Source: Streptomyces sp. NBC_00224 (lineage in GTDB: Bacteria; Actinomycetota; Actinomycetes; Streptomycetales; Streptomycetaceae). Taken from it: a stretch of DNA of 64,000 bases. Position numbers and translations under genes: made by a program. Shown here one piece after another: positions 34,484-43,031 of the stretch. The DNA lies in contig NZ_CP108106.1 in NCBI RefSeq assembly GCF_041435195.1, positions 8,383,001 to 8,447,000 on the forward strand. The letters run 5' to 3'. Position 1 is the first letter of the stretch; every line of letters starts with the position of its first letter. The notes under the pieces were generated by a model, which saw only the letters and a list, made by a program, of their open reading frames with translations, was not told the origin of the DNA and ran no database searches.

Positions 34484-35528
34484 CCGGTGGGATCCCACCG
34501 CGTTCAAGGCTCGCGTCGACGAGGTATTGCGCCGGTTCGTCGCTCAGGAGGCCGAGGAGTTCGCGGCGATCGATCCGGTCCTGGGGTCGGTGGCCGAGAG
34601 GCTGGAAGCGGCGGTCACGGAGGGCAAGCGGCTGAGGGCGGCGTTCTGCTACTGGGGCTGGCGTGCGGTGGGACAGCCGGACAGTGACGCGTTGGTGCGG
34701 GCGGCGGCCTCCATGGAGCTGGTGCACGCCGCCGCGGTCGTGCACGACGACCTCATCGACGACAGCCCGCTGCGGCACGGGCGGCCCACGGCCCAGGTCG
34801 CCCTGCGCGGTGCCGTGGGGCACTGCCCGGACGCCGATGCCGCCGCGTGTTCGCTGGCGATGCTGGTGGGTGACCTGCTGATGGCGCTGGCCGGGCAGCT
34901 CTTCGCCACCAGCGGTCTGCCCGCCGCGTATCTCGTCCGGGCCCGCCCGTTGTGGTCGGTGATGGCCCGTGAGCTGATCGCGGGCGAGTGCCTGGAGATC
35001 CTGCGTACCGGAGCCGGTCCGGACACCGAGGCGTCGTTGAAGGTGATCCGGTACAAGACCGCCAAGTACACCGTCGAGCAGCCCCTGTTGATCGGTGGCG
35101 CCCTGGCCGGGGCGGGCGCGCGGCTGCGCGAGGGCTACTCCGCGTACGGGCTGCCGCTGGGCGAGGCGTTCCAGCTGCGGGACGACCTGCTCGGCTTGTT
35201 CGGAGACCCGGAACGCACCGGCAAGGCCAATGCCGACGATGTACGCGGCCAGCGGCCCACGGCGCTGCTGGCAGAGACGTGGCGCCTCGCCGGCGACGGC
35301 GAGCGGGAGCTGCTGCGGGCCTTGCTGGGCCGGGGTGACCTGGACGGGGAGGGGCTGGACGCAGTGCGCGAGGTGATGCGTGGGCTCAGAGCACCCGACC
35401 GTATCGAGGACATGATCAGGGCACGGGTCGAGGAGGCTCTCGATGCCCTCCACGAGCTGGATGCGGCGGCGCACGCCGCCGCTGCCCTGACCACGCTGGC
35501 GCATTCGGCGGCGGTCCGCCTGTCCTGA
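34473..35528 (+). CDS. Polyprenyl diphosphate synthase
   Basis: 351 residues. First aspartate-rich motif DDLIDD (92-97) and second motif RDDLLGLFGD (D237/D238) bind the magnesium-diphosphate; GKRLRAAFCYW (51-61) binds IPP. It builds geranyl-, farnesyl- or geranylgeranyl-type chains by head-to-tail addition of IPP; chain length cannot be read off safely, though the residues before the first motif (ASMELVHAAAVVH) lack bulky aromatics, which usually means C20 or longer. Followed 96 bp later by an MpaB/Lcp-like oxygenase gene; likely one operon. Confidence 0.92.
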   Translation: MTSDRWDPTAFKARVDEVLRRFVAQEAEEFAAIDPVLGSVAERLEAAVTEGKRLRAAFCYWGWRAVGQPDSDALVRAAASMELVHAAAVVHDDLIDDSPLRHGRPTAQVALRGAVGHCPDADAAACSLAMLVGDLLMALAGQLFATSGLPAAYLVRARPLWSVMARELIAGECLEILRTGAGPDTEASLKVIRYKTAKYTVEQPLLIGGALAGAGARLREGYSAYGLPLGEAFQLRDDLLGLFGDPERTGKANADDVRGQRPTALLAETWRLAGDGERELLRALLGRGDLDGEGLDAVREVMRGLRAPDRIEDMIRARVEEALDALHELDAAAHAAAALTTLAHSAAVRLS

Positions 35529-35624
35529 CTCTCGTACCGAGGCGGCGCGGAATCCGTGCCGTCCCCGGGCAACTGGCCCTCCCGCCGGCCGTGAACGATC
35601 CCGTGGAAGACGAGGAACCCTGCC

Positions 35625-36785
35625 ATGACCTGTACCGAGGCATCGATGGACGCTCTGCGGGAGGCCGGTGACGAGCTCGCCGACGCCACCGTCGCCGCAC
35701 TCTTCGAGCGCGGGGAAGTGGGCAAGTTCAACACCTTGATGCGCTACGTCTCCACCGCCGGCGCCCCGCTGCCGGAGGGGCTGCCCGACGTCGCGCGCGA
35801 GTACCTTGACGCCACCCGCGTACCGCCGGCCTGGGTGGACTGGTCGGAGATGGAGAAGGCCCGGCTGTTCTTCATCGACAACAACGTGCACATCTCCACC
35901 GCGCTGTCCTTCGCCTCCATGCCCGCCTGCTACGTCGTTCCGCACGTGGCGAAACTGCTGTCGGCCACCCACGGGCTGAAATACCCCTCCAAACGGATGG
36001 CGGAGACCGGTCAGTTCACCGTCTACCTGATGCAGCCCGACGCCTTCGAAGCCGGCAGCCACTTCATCCCCGCCGCCCAGAAGGTCCGCCTCCTGCACGC
36101 CTCCATCCGCCACCACCTCACCCGCGAGGGCCGCTGGGACGCCGAAACCCACGGGACGCCGATCTGTCAGGAGGACATGATCGGCGGGCAGATGTTCTTC
36201 TCCATGCTCGTACTGGACAGCCTGCACCGCCTCGGTATCCACATGTCGACGGAGGGCGCGGAAGCCTACTGCTACGCGTGGCGCGTCGTCGGTGCCATGC
36301 TCGGCGTCGACCAGGAAGCCGTCCCCAAGACCCTCGACGAGGCCCGCCAGTTCCTGGACCTGTACATGATCCGGCACATGGGGCCTTCCGCGGAGGGCGC
36401 GCACCTGACCCGGCAACTGATCGACCTGTACGAGGAAGTGGTGCCGGGAACCTTCTTCGACCCCATCGTCTCCGCCCTTATCCGCCACCTCGTCGGCGAC
36501 ACCTGCGCCGACTGGCTCCAGGTGCCGAGCACGCCGTGGGACACCGTCGTCAAGGCGCTTCCCCACCTCCTGGGCGTCCTGGAGAGCATCGAGGACCGCT
36601 CCCCGCTAGGAGCCTGGGCCCTGGACCGCCTCGGCCACCTCACCAGCGTCCTGGAACTGTCCTCCCTGACCCGGGGACGCGTCATGCACTACGCCATCCC
36701 CGAAACGCTCAAGAAGGACTACGGCATCGCCAGCGCGGTACCGCGCACCCACCGGTGGATCCCGCCGGCCGCCACCGTCTCCTGA
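35625..36785 (+). CDS. MpaB/Lcp-like haem oxygenase (DUF2236)
   Basis: 386 residues, no Tat or Sec signal. Fits the DUF2236 family of fungal MpaB and bacterial latex-clearing protein Lcp, b-type haem enzymes that oxidatively cleave isoprenoid double bonds. The haem-ligand candidate is H158 in KVRLLHASIRHHL, preceded by KRMAETGQF, which matches the Lcp distal region. Family members near the synthase probably act on a soluble prenyl product rather than rubber because the export signal is missing. The ribosome site before ATG 35625 is GACGAGGAA. Confidence 0.85.
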   Translation: MTCTEASMDALREAGDELADATVAALFERGEVGKFNTLMRYVSTAGAPLPEGLPDVAREYLDATRVPPAWVDWSEMEKARLFFIDNNVHISTALSFASMPACYVVPHVAKLLSATHGLKYPSKRMAETGQFTVYLMQPDAFEAGSHFIPAAQKVRLLHASIRHHLTREGRWDAETHGTPICQEDMIGGQMFFSMLVLDSLHRLGIHMSTEGAEAYCYAWRVVGAMLGVDQEAVPKTLDEARQFLDLYMIRHMGPSAEGAHLTRQLIDLYEEVVPGTFFDPIVSALIRHLVGDTCADWLQVPSTPWDTVVKALPHLLGVLESIEDRSPLGAWALDRLGHLTSVLELSSLTRGRVMHYAIPETLKKDYGIASAVPRTHRWIPPAATVS

Positions 36786-36898
36786 CGACCCATACGTGCC
36801 GGGGCGGGAGTGCTTGCTGCGCTTCCGCCGACCTGGAGGCCGTGCGCCGCCTTTCAGGCGTCTCCGGGGACGGTGACGCGAAGACCGGGTGCTTCCCT

Positions 36899-37267
36899 TC
36901 AGTCGGGGCGTGGTGAACTCGCGTCCCGCTCCGCTGCCTCGGCGACGCGCTTGATGTTCGCCAAGCGCCGGTCCCATTCGGTCGCGAGCGAGGCCATCCA
37001 CCGTGCCGTCGTGTCCAACGCCGCGGGCCGCACCGCGTACCGCACCTCGCGTCCGACCCGGCCGCCGGACACCAGCCCGGCGGCGTCCAGGACGGCCAGG
37101 TGTTTGACCACCGCCTGCCGGGAGACGGGAAGTCGTTCGGCGAGCGTCGTGGCAGTGGCCTCGCCCTGCGCGGCGAGCAGGTCGAGCAGCTGCCGTCGGG
37201 TCGGGTCGGCCAGAGCGCCGAGGACGCTGTCGACGACCTCGGTGGCGCTGGGCCTTCCTTCCGTCAC
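36899..37267 (-). CDS. ArsR-family repressor
   Basis: 122 residues. Winged HTH: LADPTRRQLLDLLAAQGEAT, then LPVSRQAVVKHLAVLDAAGL. No CxC metal site, so it is a non-metal ArsR of the kind paired with SRPBCC proteins. The GTG start at 37267 overlaps the stop of the upstream SRPBCC gene (GTGA), so the two are translated together. Unusually, the regulator is second in the operon. Two TGCAACC-type inverted repeats upstream of the operon are its likely sites. Confidence 0.88.
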   Translation of the reverse strand: MTEGRPSATEVVDSVLGALADPTRRQLLDLLAAQGEATATTLAERLPVSRQAVVKHLAVLDAAGLVSGGRVGREVRYAVRPAALDTTARWMASLATEWDRRLANIKRVAEAAERDASSPRPD

Positions 37268-37710
37268 GTGGAGGCCTGTTCGGCGCGCGACTTGAGGGCG
37301 CCGAGTTCCAGGGGCCAGCCTTCGCTGTGGTCCTTGAGGTTCTGGCTGCGCAGTTCCTGGGACCCGGACAGCGCCGCGAACCCGCTCTCGACGACGCGGA
37401 GCCGCGTCTGGTCGCCTTCCTGGGTCAACGTGAACTCCACGAGGGTGCTGTTGTCCTCGCGCAGCTCTTCTCCGGGGAACGCACTGGTCCATCGGTATGC
37501 CAGGTACGTCGGTGGCTCGACCTTCTCCACGCGTACCGGGAAGTCGCCGTGCTCGGCGTTCTTCGCCACGAGCGACTCACCCTCCTTGGCCACGGTGCCG
37601 AGCAGGCTCGCTTTGTCGGCCACCCAGAACCCGGGTTGCGCCACCAGCGACCAGACCCGCTCCAGGGATGCCGCGATCAGGGTTTCGCGTTCGATCCGGT
37701 CCTCGCTCAT
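37264..37710 (-). CDS. SRPBCC (AHSA1-like) domain protein
   Basis: 148 residues, one START/Bet v1-like fold: IERETLIAASLERVWSLVAQ, RVEKVEPPTYLAYRW, and VEFTLTQEGDQTRLRVVESGF. These proteins bind hydrophobic ligands or assist chaperones; the partner is unknown. ATG 37710 is preceded by AAGGAG eight bases upstream. First gene of an operon with the ArsR repressor; both are under the twin operators at 37739-37795. Confidence 0.88.
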   Translation of the reverse strand: MSEDRIERETLIAASLERVWSLVAQPGFWVADKASLLGTVAKEGESLVAKNAEHGDFPVRVEKVEPPTYLAYRWTSAFPGEELREDNSTLVEFTLTQEGDQTRLRVVESGFAALSGSQELRSQNLKDHSEGWPLELGALKSRAEQAST

Positions 37711-37738
37711 GAGGGGCTCCTTCATCGTCACGATCGGA

Positions 37739-37795
37739 TGCAACCCCAGAGTTGCACATCGAGGTCCGAGGTGCAACCCAAAGGTTGCACCTCGG
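37739..37795. promoter_or_regulatory. Twin ArsR operator sites
   Basis: Site 1: TGCAAC (37739-37744), 6 bp, GTTGCA (37751-37756). Site 2: a 13-bp arm with core GGTGCAACC (37766-37778), loop CAAA, exact complement (37783-37795). Shared core TGCAACC/GGTTGCA, 27 bp centre to centre apart, 29-85 bp before the SRPBCC start. Two copies with the same core argue for protein binding. Confidence 0.7.
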
Positions 37796-37839
37796 GGTGG
37801 GGAAGGTGTGGCGCTCTGGAAGAGGCTGGTGTCGGCCAC

Positions 37840-38274
37840 TCAGTCGAGACAGAACTCGTTGCCCTCGATGTCCTGCATCCCGAGGCACGACTCGTTGAAG
37901 CCATCGGCAAGCAGGAGTTGCCCGCGTACCGCGCCGAGCGCGACCAGTCGTGCGCATTCGGCCTCAAGTGCGGCCACGCGCTCTTCACCCACCAGCCCGG
38001 TGCCGACCCGCACGTCAAGATGCATCCGATTCTTGACGACCTTGCCTTCGGGGACGCGCTGGAAATACATTCGCGGGCCCACCCCGGAGGGATCCATGCA
38101 GACGAACCCTGCACCCTGACGCTCAGGCGGCAGCGAGCGATCGAACTCGTCCCAAGTAGCAAACCCCTCCGGCGGCGGCGGTACGACATACCCCAACACC
38201 TCACACCAGAAACGAGCGACACGCTCAGGTTCTGCGCAGTCGAAGGTGACTTGGAACTGCTTGATCGACGTCAT
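37840..38274 (-). CDS. VOC (glyoxalase-like) family protein
   Basis: 144 residues. QFQVTFDCAEPERVARFWCE is the glyoxalase/bleomycin-resistance start, with VLGYVVP and the C-terminal GMQDIEGNEFCLD end. Metal ligand positions look partly kept (H84 in NRMHLDV, E in GNEF). Function may be metal-dependent dioxygenase, isomerase or resistance binding; not determinable here. The stop lies 44 bp upstream of the twin ArsR sites, same strand as the SRPBCC gene, so readthrough is possible. Confidence 0.88.
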   Translation of the reverse strand: MTSIKQFQVTFDCAEPERVARFWCEVLGYVVPPPPEGFATWDEFDRSLPPERQGAGFVCMDPSGVGPRMYFQRVPEGKVVKNRMHLDVRVGTGLVGEERVAALEAECARLVALGAVRGQLLLADGFNESCLGMQDIEGNEFCLD

Positions 38275-38409
38275 CGGTCGATCATAGAGGCGGGGTCTTT
38301 CGTCCTCTCCGCGAGCCCGCCCCTGGCCAGGTTGTGGCGAGGAGGTCCTGGCGGACGTCGGGAACGTCGCATGCGCGCAGGTGAGTTGATGCTGGACCCT
38401 GCTTCATGA

Positions 38410-38565
38410 GTGCATCACCGCCGCAGCCGCTCGTCCCGAATATGCGCCAGCGGTACGGCGGTTGGCCCGCCTGCGCGGCAGCGACACACCGTCCGCGCGC
38501 ATCACCAACACCGGCAACGGCCACGCCAGGTGGCTGCTGGTCGGGGCGGCCTGTCGTGGGCATCC
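38410..38565 (+). mobile_element. Remnant of an IS110-type transposase
   Basis: One plus-strand frame reads EYAPAVRRLARLRGSD followed by ARITNTGNGHARWLLVGAAC. The latter resembles the IS110/IS116/IS902 C-terminal signature (G-x-I-x-K-T-G-N-x-H-A-R-x-x-L-V-E-A-A). Only about 50 codons remain, with no N-terminal part, no DEDD domain and no visible ends. Similarity judged by eye. Confidence 0.45.
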
Positions 38566-38566
38566 C

Positions 38567-38905
38567 TCAGGCGGGAACCGGCTCGGACTCGGCGTACGGG
38601 CTGAGCATGGTGTCGAAGTAGCCCTCCGGGGCGTCCTCCAGGAATGTCGACAGATTCTCCAGGAAGGCGCGCAGCGGGGGTGTCGCGTTGTGCCGATCCA
38701 GGTCCTCCTGGGAGCGCCAGACCTCGTACAGGAAGAAGCGGCCGTCCTCGTGCTCGTGGAGGTGGTACTGCAGGTTGCCGGGCTCTTGCCGGGTGGGTTC
38801 CACAAAAGAGGAGAGGATGCGCCGGACCTCGTCCACGCGCTCCGGCCTGGGGCGCAGGAAACCGTAGAGGGCTATGGGGCGAGCTGTGTTCGTCGTGTTC
38901 GTCAT
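38567..38905 (-). CDS. ABM-domain (antibiotic biosynthesis monooxygenase-like) protein
   Basis: 112 residues: ALYGFLRPRPERVDEVRRIL, NLQYHLHEHEDGRFFLYEVW, and HNATPPLRAFLENLSTFL form the small ferredoxin-like ABM fold. Members are cofactorless monooxygenases or haem-degrading enzymes; quinone handling is common. ATG 38905 has GTGAGGG just before it. Divergent from a MerR gene at 38965 with a MerR-type operator between, so it is the probable target. Confidence 0.88.
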   Translation of the reverse strand: MTNTTNTARPIALYGFLRPRPERVDEVRRILSSFVEPTRQEPGNLQYHLHEHEDGRFFLYEVWRSQEDLDRHNATPPLRAFLENLSTFLEDAPEGYFDTMLSPYAESEPVPA

Positions 38906-38922
38906 GGCCCTCACGTTAAGAT

Positions 38923-38938
38923 CTCACATCAATGTGAG
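38923..38938. promoter_or_regulatory. MerR-type operator
   Basis: CTCACAT-CA-ATGTGAG, perfect 7-bp arms with a 2-bp spacer, between the divergent ABM and MerR genes (18 bp before the ABM start, 27 bp before the MerR start). Confidence 0.65.
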
Positions 38939-38964
38939 GTTCAAGGGGTTGTGAGGAGCACCAC

Positions 38965-39324
38965 ATGAAGATCGGCGAGCTCGCCGCCACGACGGGCACC
39001 TCCGTCCGACTGCTGCGCTACTACGAAGAGCAGGGCCTCCTGGAGTCCTACCGCCTCAACAGCGGCCACCGCCGCTACGACGACAGCGCCCCCGTCGTGG
39101 TCCGGCGCATTCGCGCACTGTTGGACGCCGGCCTGCCGACCCGGGTCATCCGCGACCTGCAGCCGTGCATTCGCCAAGACGGCACGGTCGCCGAATGCCA
39201 GCTGGAGACCCTCCAAGAACACCTCCAGGGTCTGGACGACCGGATCTCCGCACTGTCGGAAACCCGTACCTCCCTGGCCGGGCTCATCTCCGCCACGCAG
39301 GCTAGCGAGCCGACACTCGTGTGA
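38965..39324 (+). CDS. MerR-family transcriptional regulator
   Basis: 119 residues. N-terminal MerR HTH: MKIGELAATTGTSVRLLRYY, EQGLLESYRLNSGHRRY. A dimerisation coiled coil runs to about residue 105; Cys residues in DLQPCIRQDG and AECQLET could sense redox or metal but are not a classic metal loop. AGGAGC is seven bases before the ATG. Divergent from the ABM protein gene. Confidence 0.92.
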   Translation: MKIGELAATTGTSVRLLRYYEEQGLLESYRLNSGHRRYDDSAPVVVRRIRALLDAGLPTRVIRDLQPCIRQDGTVAECQLETLQEHLQGLDDRISALSETRTSLAGLISATQASEPTLV

Positions 39325-39585
39325 AACCGCCACCGCCACCGCGCGTGCGCGGTGGCGTCTACAGCCTCGGGGCGCTGTCGCCCGTGCGGCCTGAGCCCCG
39401 ACCGTCTGCCCAACTCGCGTTGGTGAAGCCCCTTGACTGGCCCGCGAAGGCCAACTCGTTTGAGAGCGGCGCCACTTCGCATTCCCCATGCCTCCTGGCA
39501 GACCGGCAGGACGGAGTCGCTGGGGTGTGACCCCGCGAGAGCGCAGCGCCTCGGGTCGGCCCCGGACGCGCCCGGGGTCGGCTCA

Positions 39586-40197
39586 CTATTGCGCCGACCC
39601 CGCCGCGAGGGCGTCCAGCTGCTCCTTCGACGATACGAGGCTGCCGGCTCGCAGGTCTTCCACCACCGCGCGCACCCATTCCAGCTCGGCGGTCGTCACG
39701 GCCCGCAGGTACTCGGTCTCCAGGCGGGTGATGCGCGGCAGTCCCTGCTCCGCCTCCGCGGCCATGGCCGCTTCCAGTCCGTCGAGCTTCTCCGCGAGTG
39801 CGTCGGCCCGCCGCTCCAGTACGTCCGCCATCTCTTCCGGCGTGAGCAGCAGCAGATTCGACAGGGCGGCAGGAAACTCCGGGAACTCCTGCTTGGGTGC
39901 GGAGAGCATCTCCTCCAGCCAGGCGCGGGCGGTCTCGCGTCCCGCGTCGGTGACTTCGTACACGGTCCGCTCGGGGTACTGCTGATCGCGCCCTGTCTCG
40001 CGGACCGCGATCAACCCGTCGCCATTGAGCCGCTCGATCGTGCGGTAGAGGCTCGCACGCTGCCTGACGTTGACGACCTGCTCCTTGCCCCAGTCCTTGA
40101 CCAGCCGCTGGATGCCGTACGGGTGCAGCGGCTTGTAGTGCAGCAGAGCCAGAACGGTCAGGGCGAGGGGGGAGCTGCGGGGAGCGGATGCGGTCAT
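39586..40197 (-). CDS. PadR-family repressor
   Basis: 203 residues. Winged HTH: LALTVLALLHYKPLHPYGIQ, QRASLYRTIERLNGDGLI, then a C-terminal helical dimerisation domain. Divergent from a two-gene unit with an FAD monooxygenase; a palindromic operator lies 42-58 bp upstream of its start. Expected to repress the monooxygenase until its substrate binds, as for other PadR/monooxygenase pairs. Confidence 0.92.
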   Translation of the reverse strand: MTASAPRSSPLALTVLALLHYKPLHPYGIQRLVKDWGKEQVVNVRQRASLYRTIERLNGDGLIAVRETGRDQQYPERTVYEVTDAGRETARAWLEEMLSAPKQEFPEFPAALSNLLLLTPEEMADVLERRADALAEKLDGLEAAMAAEAEQGLPRITRLETEYLRAVTTAELEWVRAVVEDLRAGSLVSSKEQLDALAAGSAQ

Positions 40198-40238
40198 GAA
40201 CTCGATTTTAGCCCCGGAATAACTAGTTGACGAGAGAC

Positions 40239-40255
40239 TAGTTTCACTGAAACTA
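40239..40255. promoter_or_regulatory. PadR operator
   Basis: TAGTTTCA-C-TGAAACTA, a perfect 17-bp palindrome, 43 bp before the plus-strand operon; a second short palindrome AACTAGTT lies at 40221-40228. AT-rich in a GC-rich context. Confidence 0.65.
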
Positions 40256-40297
40256 TCAAGTCGTCAACGCGACACCGCCCAGAGAGGAACCACCGAG

Positions 40298-40759
40298 ATG
40301 TCCCTCACCGAGCGCATCCACTCCGACCATGGCCTCGTCAAACACCTGGGAAACTGGACCGAGGCCGGCCACTTCGAGATCAAGGCCCGCCACGGCGCTG
40401 CCGTCCTCGACCTCCGTTCCCCCGACCTCCCCGACGACGTCGAGATTCACCTCGACATGGACCGGGCCATGGTCAAGCTGCTCGTCGACGACGGCACCGC
40501 CATCGACCACTGGAACCTGAGGTGGACCGCCCGCGGCAAGATCAAGGACTCCCAGCCCCCATCCACCCGCGACGAGGCGGCCGGCCGCCGAATCCATCTG
40601 TCCGGCTCCGCGACGAACAGTGAGATCCGCATCCACCGCGGTGGCATCGCGATCCTGTCGGCGATGTTCTCCCGTGCGTACGTCCAGGACGTGCGCCGCG
40701 CACACAAGACCGGCGGCGTACCGACGATCGACGACCCCGCGAGGGGACACCAGTCATGA
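40298..40759 (+). CDS. Small protein coupled to FAD monooxygenase
   Basis: 153 residues, predicted beta-rich: HFEIKARHGAAVLDLRSPDL, AMVKLLVDDGTAIDHWNLRW. No signal peptide. Its stop overlaps the monooxygenase start (ATGA at 40756-40759), so the pair is coupled. I have no firm family; genes like it are regularly next to PadR-controlled monooxygenases. GAGAGGAACC precedes the ATG. Confidence 0.75.
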   Translation: MSLTERIHSDHGLVKHLGNWTEAGHFEIKARHGAAVLDLRSPDLPDDVEIHLDMDRAMVKLLVDDGTAIDHWNLRWTARGKIKDSQPPSTRDEAAGRRIHLSGSATNSEIRIHRGGIAILSAMFSRAYVQDVRRAHKTGGVPTIDDPARGHQS

Positions 40760-41979
40760 CCCGTACAGGCAAAGCCCGCATCGGCAAAGCCCGCACCGCG
40801 CTGGTCATCGGCGGCGGTATCGCGGGTCCGGTCGCCGCGATGGCCCTCCGGCAGGCAGGTATCGACGCCACCGTCCACGAGGCGTACGACTCCACGGCCG
40901 ATGGGGCCGGAGGCGGCATGACCATCGCCCCGAACGGCCAGAACGCCCTCGACGCGATCGGCGCCGGCGACATCGTCCGCGCCATCGGCACACCGGTCAC
41001 CGCCATGGGGCTGAAGAGCTGGACGGGTAAGGAACTCGCGCAGTTCGCCCCGCCCTCCCGCCTCCCGCCCCTGCAGTTCGTCTGGCGCGCCGATCTCTAC
41101 CGTGCGCTCTACGACGAGGCGGAGCGCCGCTCCATACCCATCCACCACGGCAAGCGGCTGACCGGGACGACGGACACCGGCTCCGGCGTCACCGCGCACT
41201 TCGCGGACGGTACGCAGGCGAACGCCGACATCCTCATCGGCGCCGACGGCATCCGCTCCACGGTCCGCTCCCTGATCGACCCGGCTGCTCCAGAGCCGAA
41301 CTACGCCGGCCTGGTCTGCTTCGGGGCGCGGATGCACCAGTTAGGGATGCCCTCCACCAACGGCGTCATGTACATGTGCTTCGGCAAGCGCGCATTCTTC
41401 GGATACCAGGTCTTCGACGACACCTCGGCGGTGTGGTTCGTGAACCTACCCCACCGCCCCCCGATGACAGTCGCCGAGGCCCAGGCGATCGGCGCGGACG
41501 AGTGGATGAGCACCCTGCTGACCGCCTTCGCCGACGACCGCATCCCGGCCCGCGAGATGATCAGCCGTACCGACGTCGGCCAGCTCCTCATCACCGGCCC
41601 GATGGAGAACATGCCACGGGTCGCGACCTGGACCCGCGGCCGCATGACCCTGATCGGCGACGCGGCGCATGCCGCCTCGTCCAGCTCCGGGCAGGGCGCC
41701 TCCATCGCCGCCGAAAGCGCCGTCGAACTGGCGCGCTGCCTGCGGGACCTGCCCTACGACCAGGCTTTCGCGACGTACGAACAACTGCGCCGCCCCCGCG
41801 TGGAACGCATCATCAAGCTCGGCGCCCGCACGAACAGCAACAAGACCGCCGGTCCGGTCGGCCGTGTACTGCGCGATCTCGTGATGCCGGTGAGCATGAA
41901 GCTGATCAACCCGGAGAAGATGGCCTGGCAGTTCGACCACCACATCGACTGGGACGCGAAGGCAGCCCCGCTCACGTAA
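40756..41979 (+). CDS. FAD-dependent monooxygenase
   Basis: 407 residues, PHBH-type flavoprotein hydroxylase. FAD motif GGGIAG (19-24), second motif LIGADGIRSTVR, and third motif LIGDAAHA (GD box). Hydroxylates an aromatic or related ring using NAD(P)H and oxygen; family members also include TetX-like and tetracycline-type hydroxylases. Codon 196 is TTA (41341-41343), a rare Leu codon read by the bldA tRNA, hinting at developmental control. Second gene of the PadR-regulated unit. Confidence 0.92.
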   Translation: MTRTGKARIGKARTALVIGGGIAGPVAAMALRQAGIDATVHEAYDSTADGAGGGMTIAPNGQNALDAIGAGDIVRAIGTPVTAMGLKSWTGKELAQFAPPSRLPPLQFVWRADLYRALYDEAERRSIPIHHGKRLTGTTDTGSGVTAHFADGTQANADILIGADGIRSTVRSLIDPAAPEPNYAGLVCFGARMHQLGMPSTNGVMYMCFGKRAFFGYQVFDDTSAVWFVNLPHRPPMTVAEAQAIGADEWMSTLLTAFADDRIPAREMISRTDVGQLLITGPMENMPRVATWTRGRMTLIGDAAHAASSSSGQGASIAAESAVELARCLRDLPYDQAFATYEQLRRPRVERIIKLGARTNSNKTAGPVGRVLRDLVMPVSMKLINPEKMAWQFDHHIDWDAKAAPLT

Positions 41980-42104
41980 CTCCAGCCCGTCCGCCGGGAA
42001 CCGGCTGGTGCCCGCGCTCAGGCCCGGCACCGTGTCCCGGATGTCCTCATCGTCAGATCGAAAACTCGGTGACAACCGTCCCGGTCGGAGGAGACGCTGG
42101 CGGA

Positions 42105-42878
42105 ATGACCGAGCAGCTGCACGTTTTCGGGATCCGTGTGATCCCGCCGGATCCACGTGACCGCCACCGCATGCCCGAAGTCCGGCCGCTGATCGACGGG
42201 GTGGACTTCATCGAACGGGACTACATGGCGTCCTGCGGCGACGCACGCAGCTGGCTCGCCCCCGACGGGCCATTCGCCGTGGGGGAAGCACCACATGAGG
42301 TGGAGATGGCGACGAGGTGCGGCTGCCACTCCGCCCTCGACGTCGCCATGCGGCGCGAGGGCTCCACGGTGGTGTGGGACCTGAAGGAATCCGAAGGCAC
42401 TAACCCTGACGGCGGCGAACTGCGTTTCGACGCCGGGCAGTATGACGCCGAAGTGGCCCGGGCTTCCACGGACTCCAGATGGGAATGGCCTGCCCAGACC
42501 GTCGCCCGGGTCCTCGGTGATCTCTTGCGCTGCCGGACCGACTGGCTCGCCCACTGGTGCTGCGAGGCGGGCGAGGTCTGGTCGTCGCCGTGGGCCGACG
42601 AGATACGCCTCTACTTCGTCAACTACGAAACGCAGCCCGATGGCGCGCTGCGCTTCGCGGGCCGGTTCGGAACGATCCGCCCGGTCACAGACGAGAACCC
42701 CATCGCACAGGCAGAACGTCTGGCCCAGGAGATCATGGCGGGCGACCCGCGCGAGGCCGCCGGAATGCGCGGCGATTCCCCGGGAGAGGGGGATGTGCTG
42801 GACTGGCTGGGCGGCGGTTACCAGCTTCACGGCCCCAGCAGCTACAAGTGGCCGGTTGCACCGCGGGGGCTCCATTGA
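42105..42878 (+). CDS. Protein of unknown function
   Basis: 257 residues from ATG 42105 with GGAGGAGA upstream. Acidic, soluble, good codon bias. The region DRHRMPEVRPLIDGVDFIER and the Trp-rich LAHWCCEAGEVWSSPW plus FVNYETQPDGALRFAGRFG look like a small globular fold often seen in immunity-like or SMI1-type proteins, but I cannot assign it. The frame is open upstream as antisense of other genes; the ATG used is the first with a ribosome site. Confidence 0.65.
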   Translation: MTEQLHVFGIRVIPPDPRDRHRMPEVRPLIDGVDFIERDYMASCGDARSWLAPDGPFAVGEAPHEVEMATRCGCHSALDVAMRREGSTVVWDLKESEGTNPDGGELRFDAGQYDAEVARASTDSRWEWPAQTVARVLGDLLRCRTDWLAHWCCEAGEVWSSPWADEIRLYFVNYETQPDGALRFAGRFGTIRPVTDENPIAQAERLAQEIMAGDPREAAGMRGDSPGEGDVLDWLGGGYQLHGPSSYKWPVAPRGLH

Positions 42879-43031
42879 CGTCCTCGCGCACGCTTTGTGC
42901 CCGTTGTACCCGATGATCCACCGACGGTGAATCATCCGCGTCAACACCCCTGGACCAGACGGGCCGTGGGCGGCGACGGCCAGGGTGGCTGTGACCAGGC
43001 TCCCGTACCGCGCACCTCCGCGAGCCGTAGA

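Noticed and set aside
33105..36566. A 1153-codon minus-strand open frame spanning the isoprenoid genes
   Set aside because: Only its last 242 codons (the hydrolase-like gene) have protein features; the rest is antisense to the well-supported polyprenyl synthase and MpaB-like genes and is an artefact of GC-rich codon bias.
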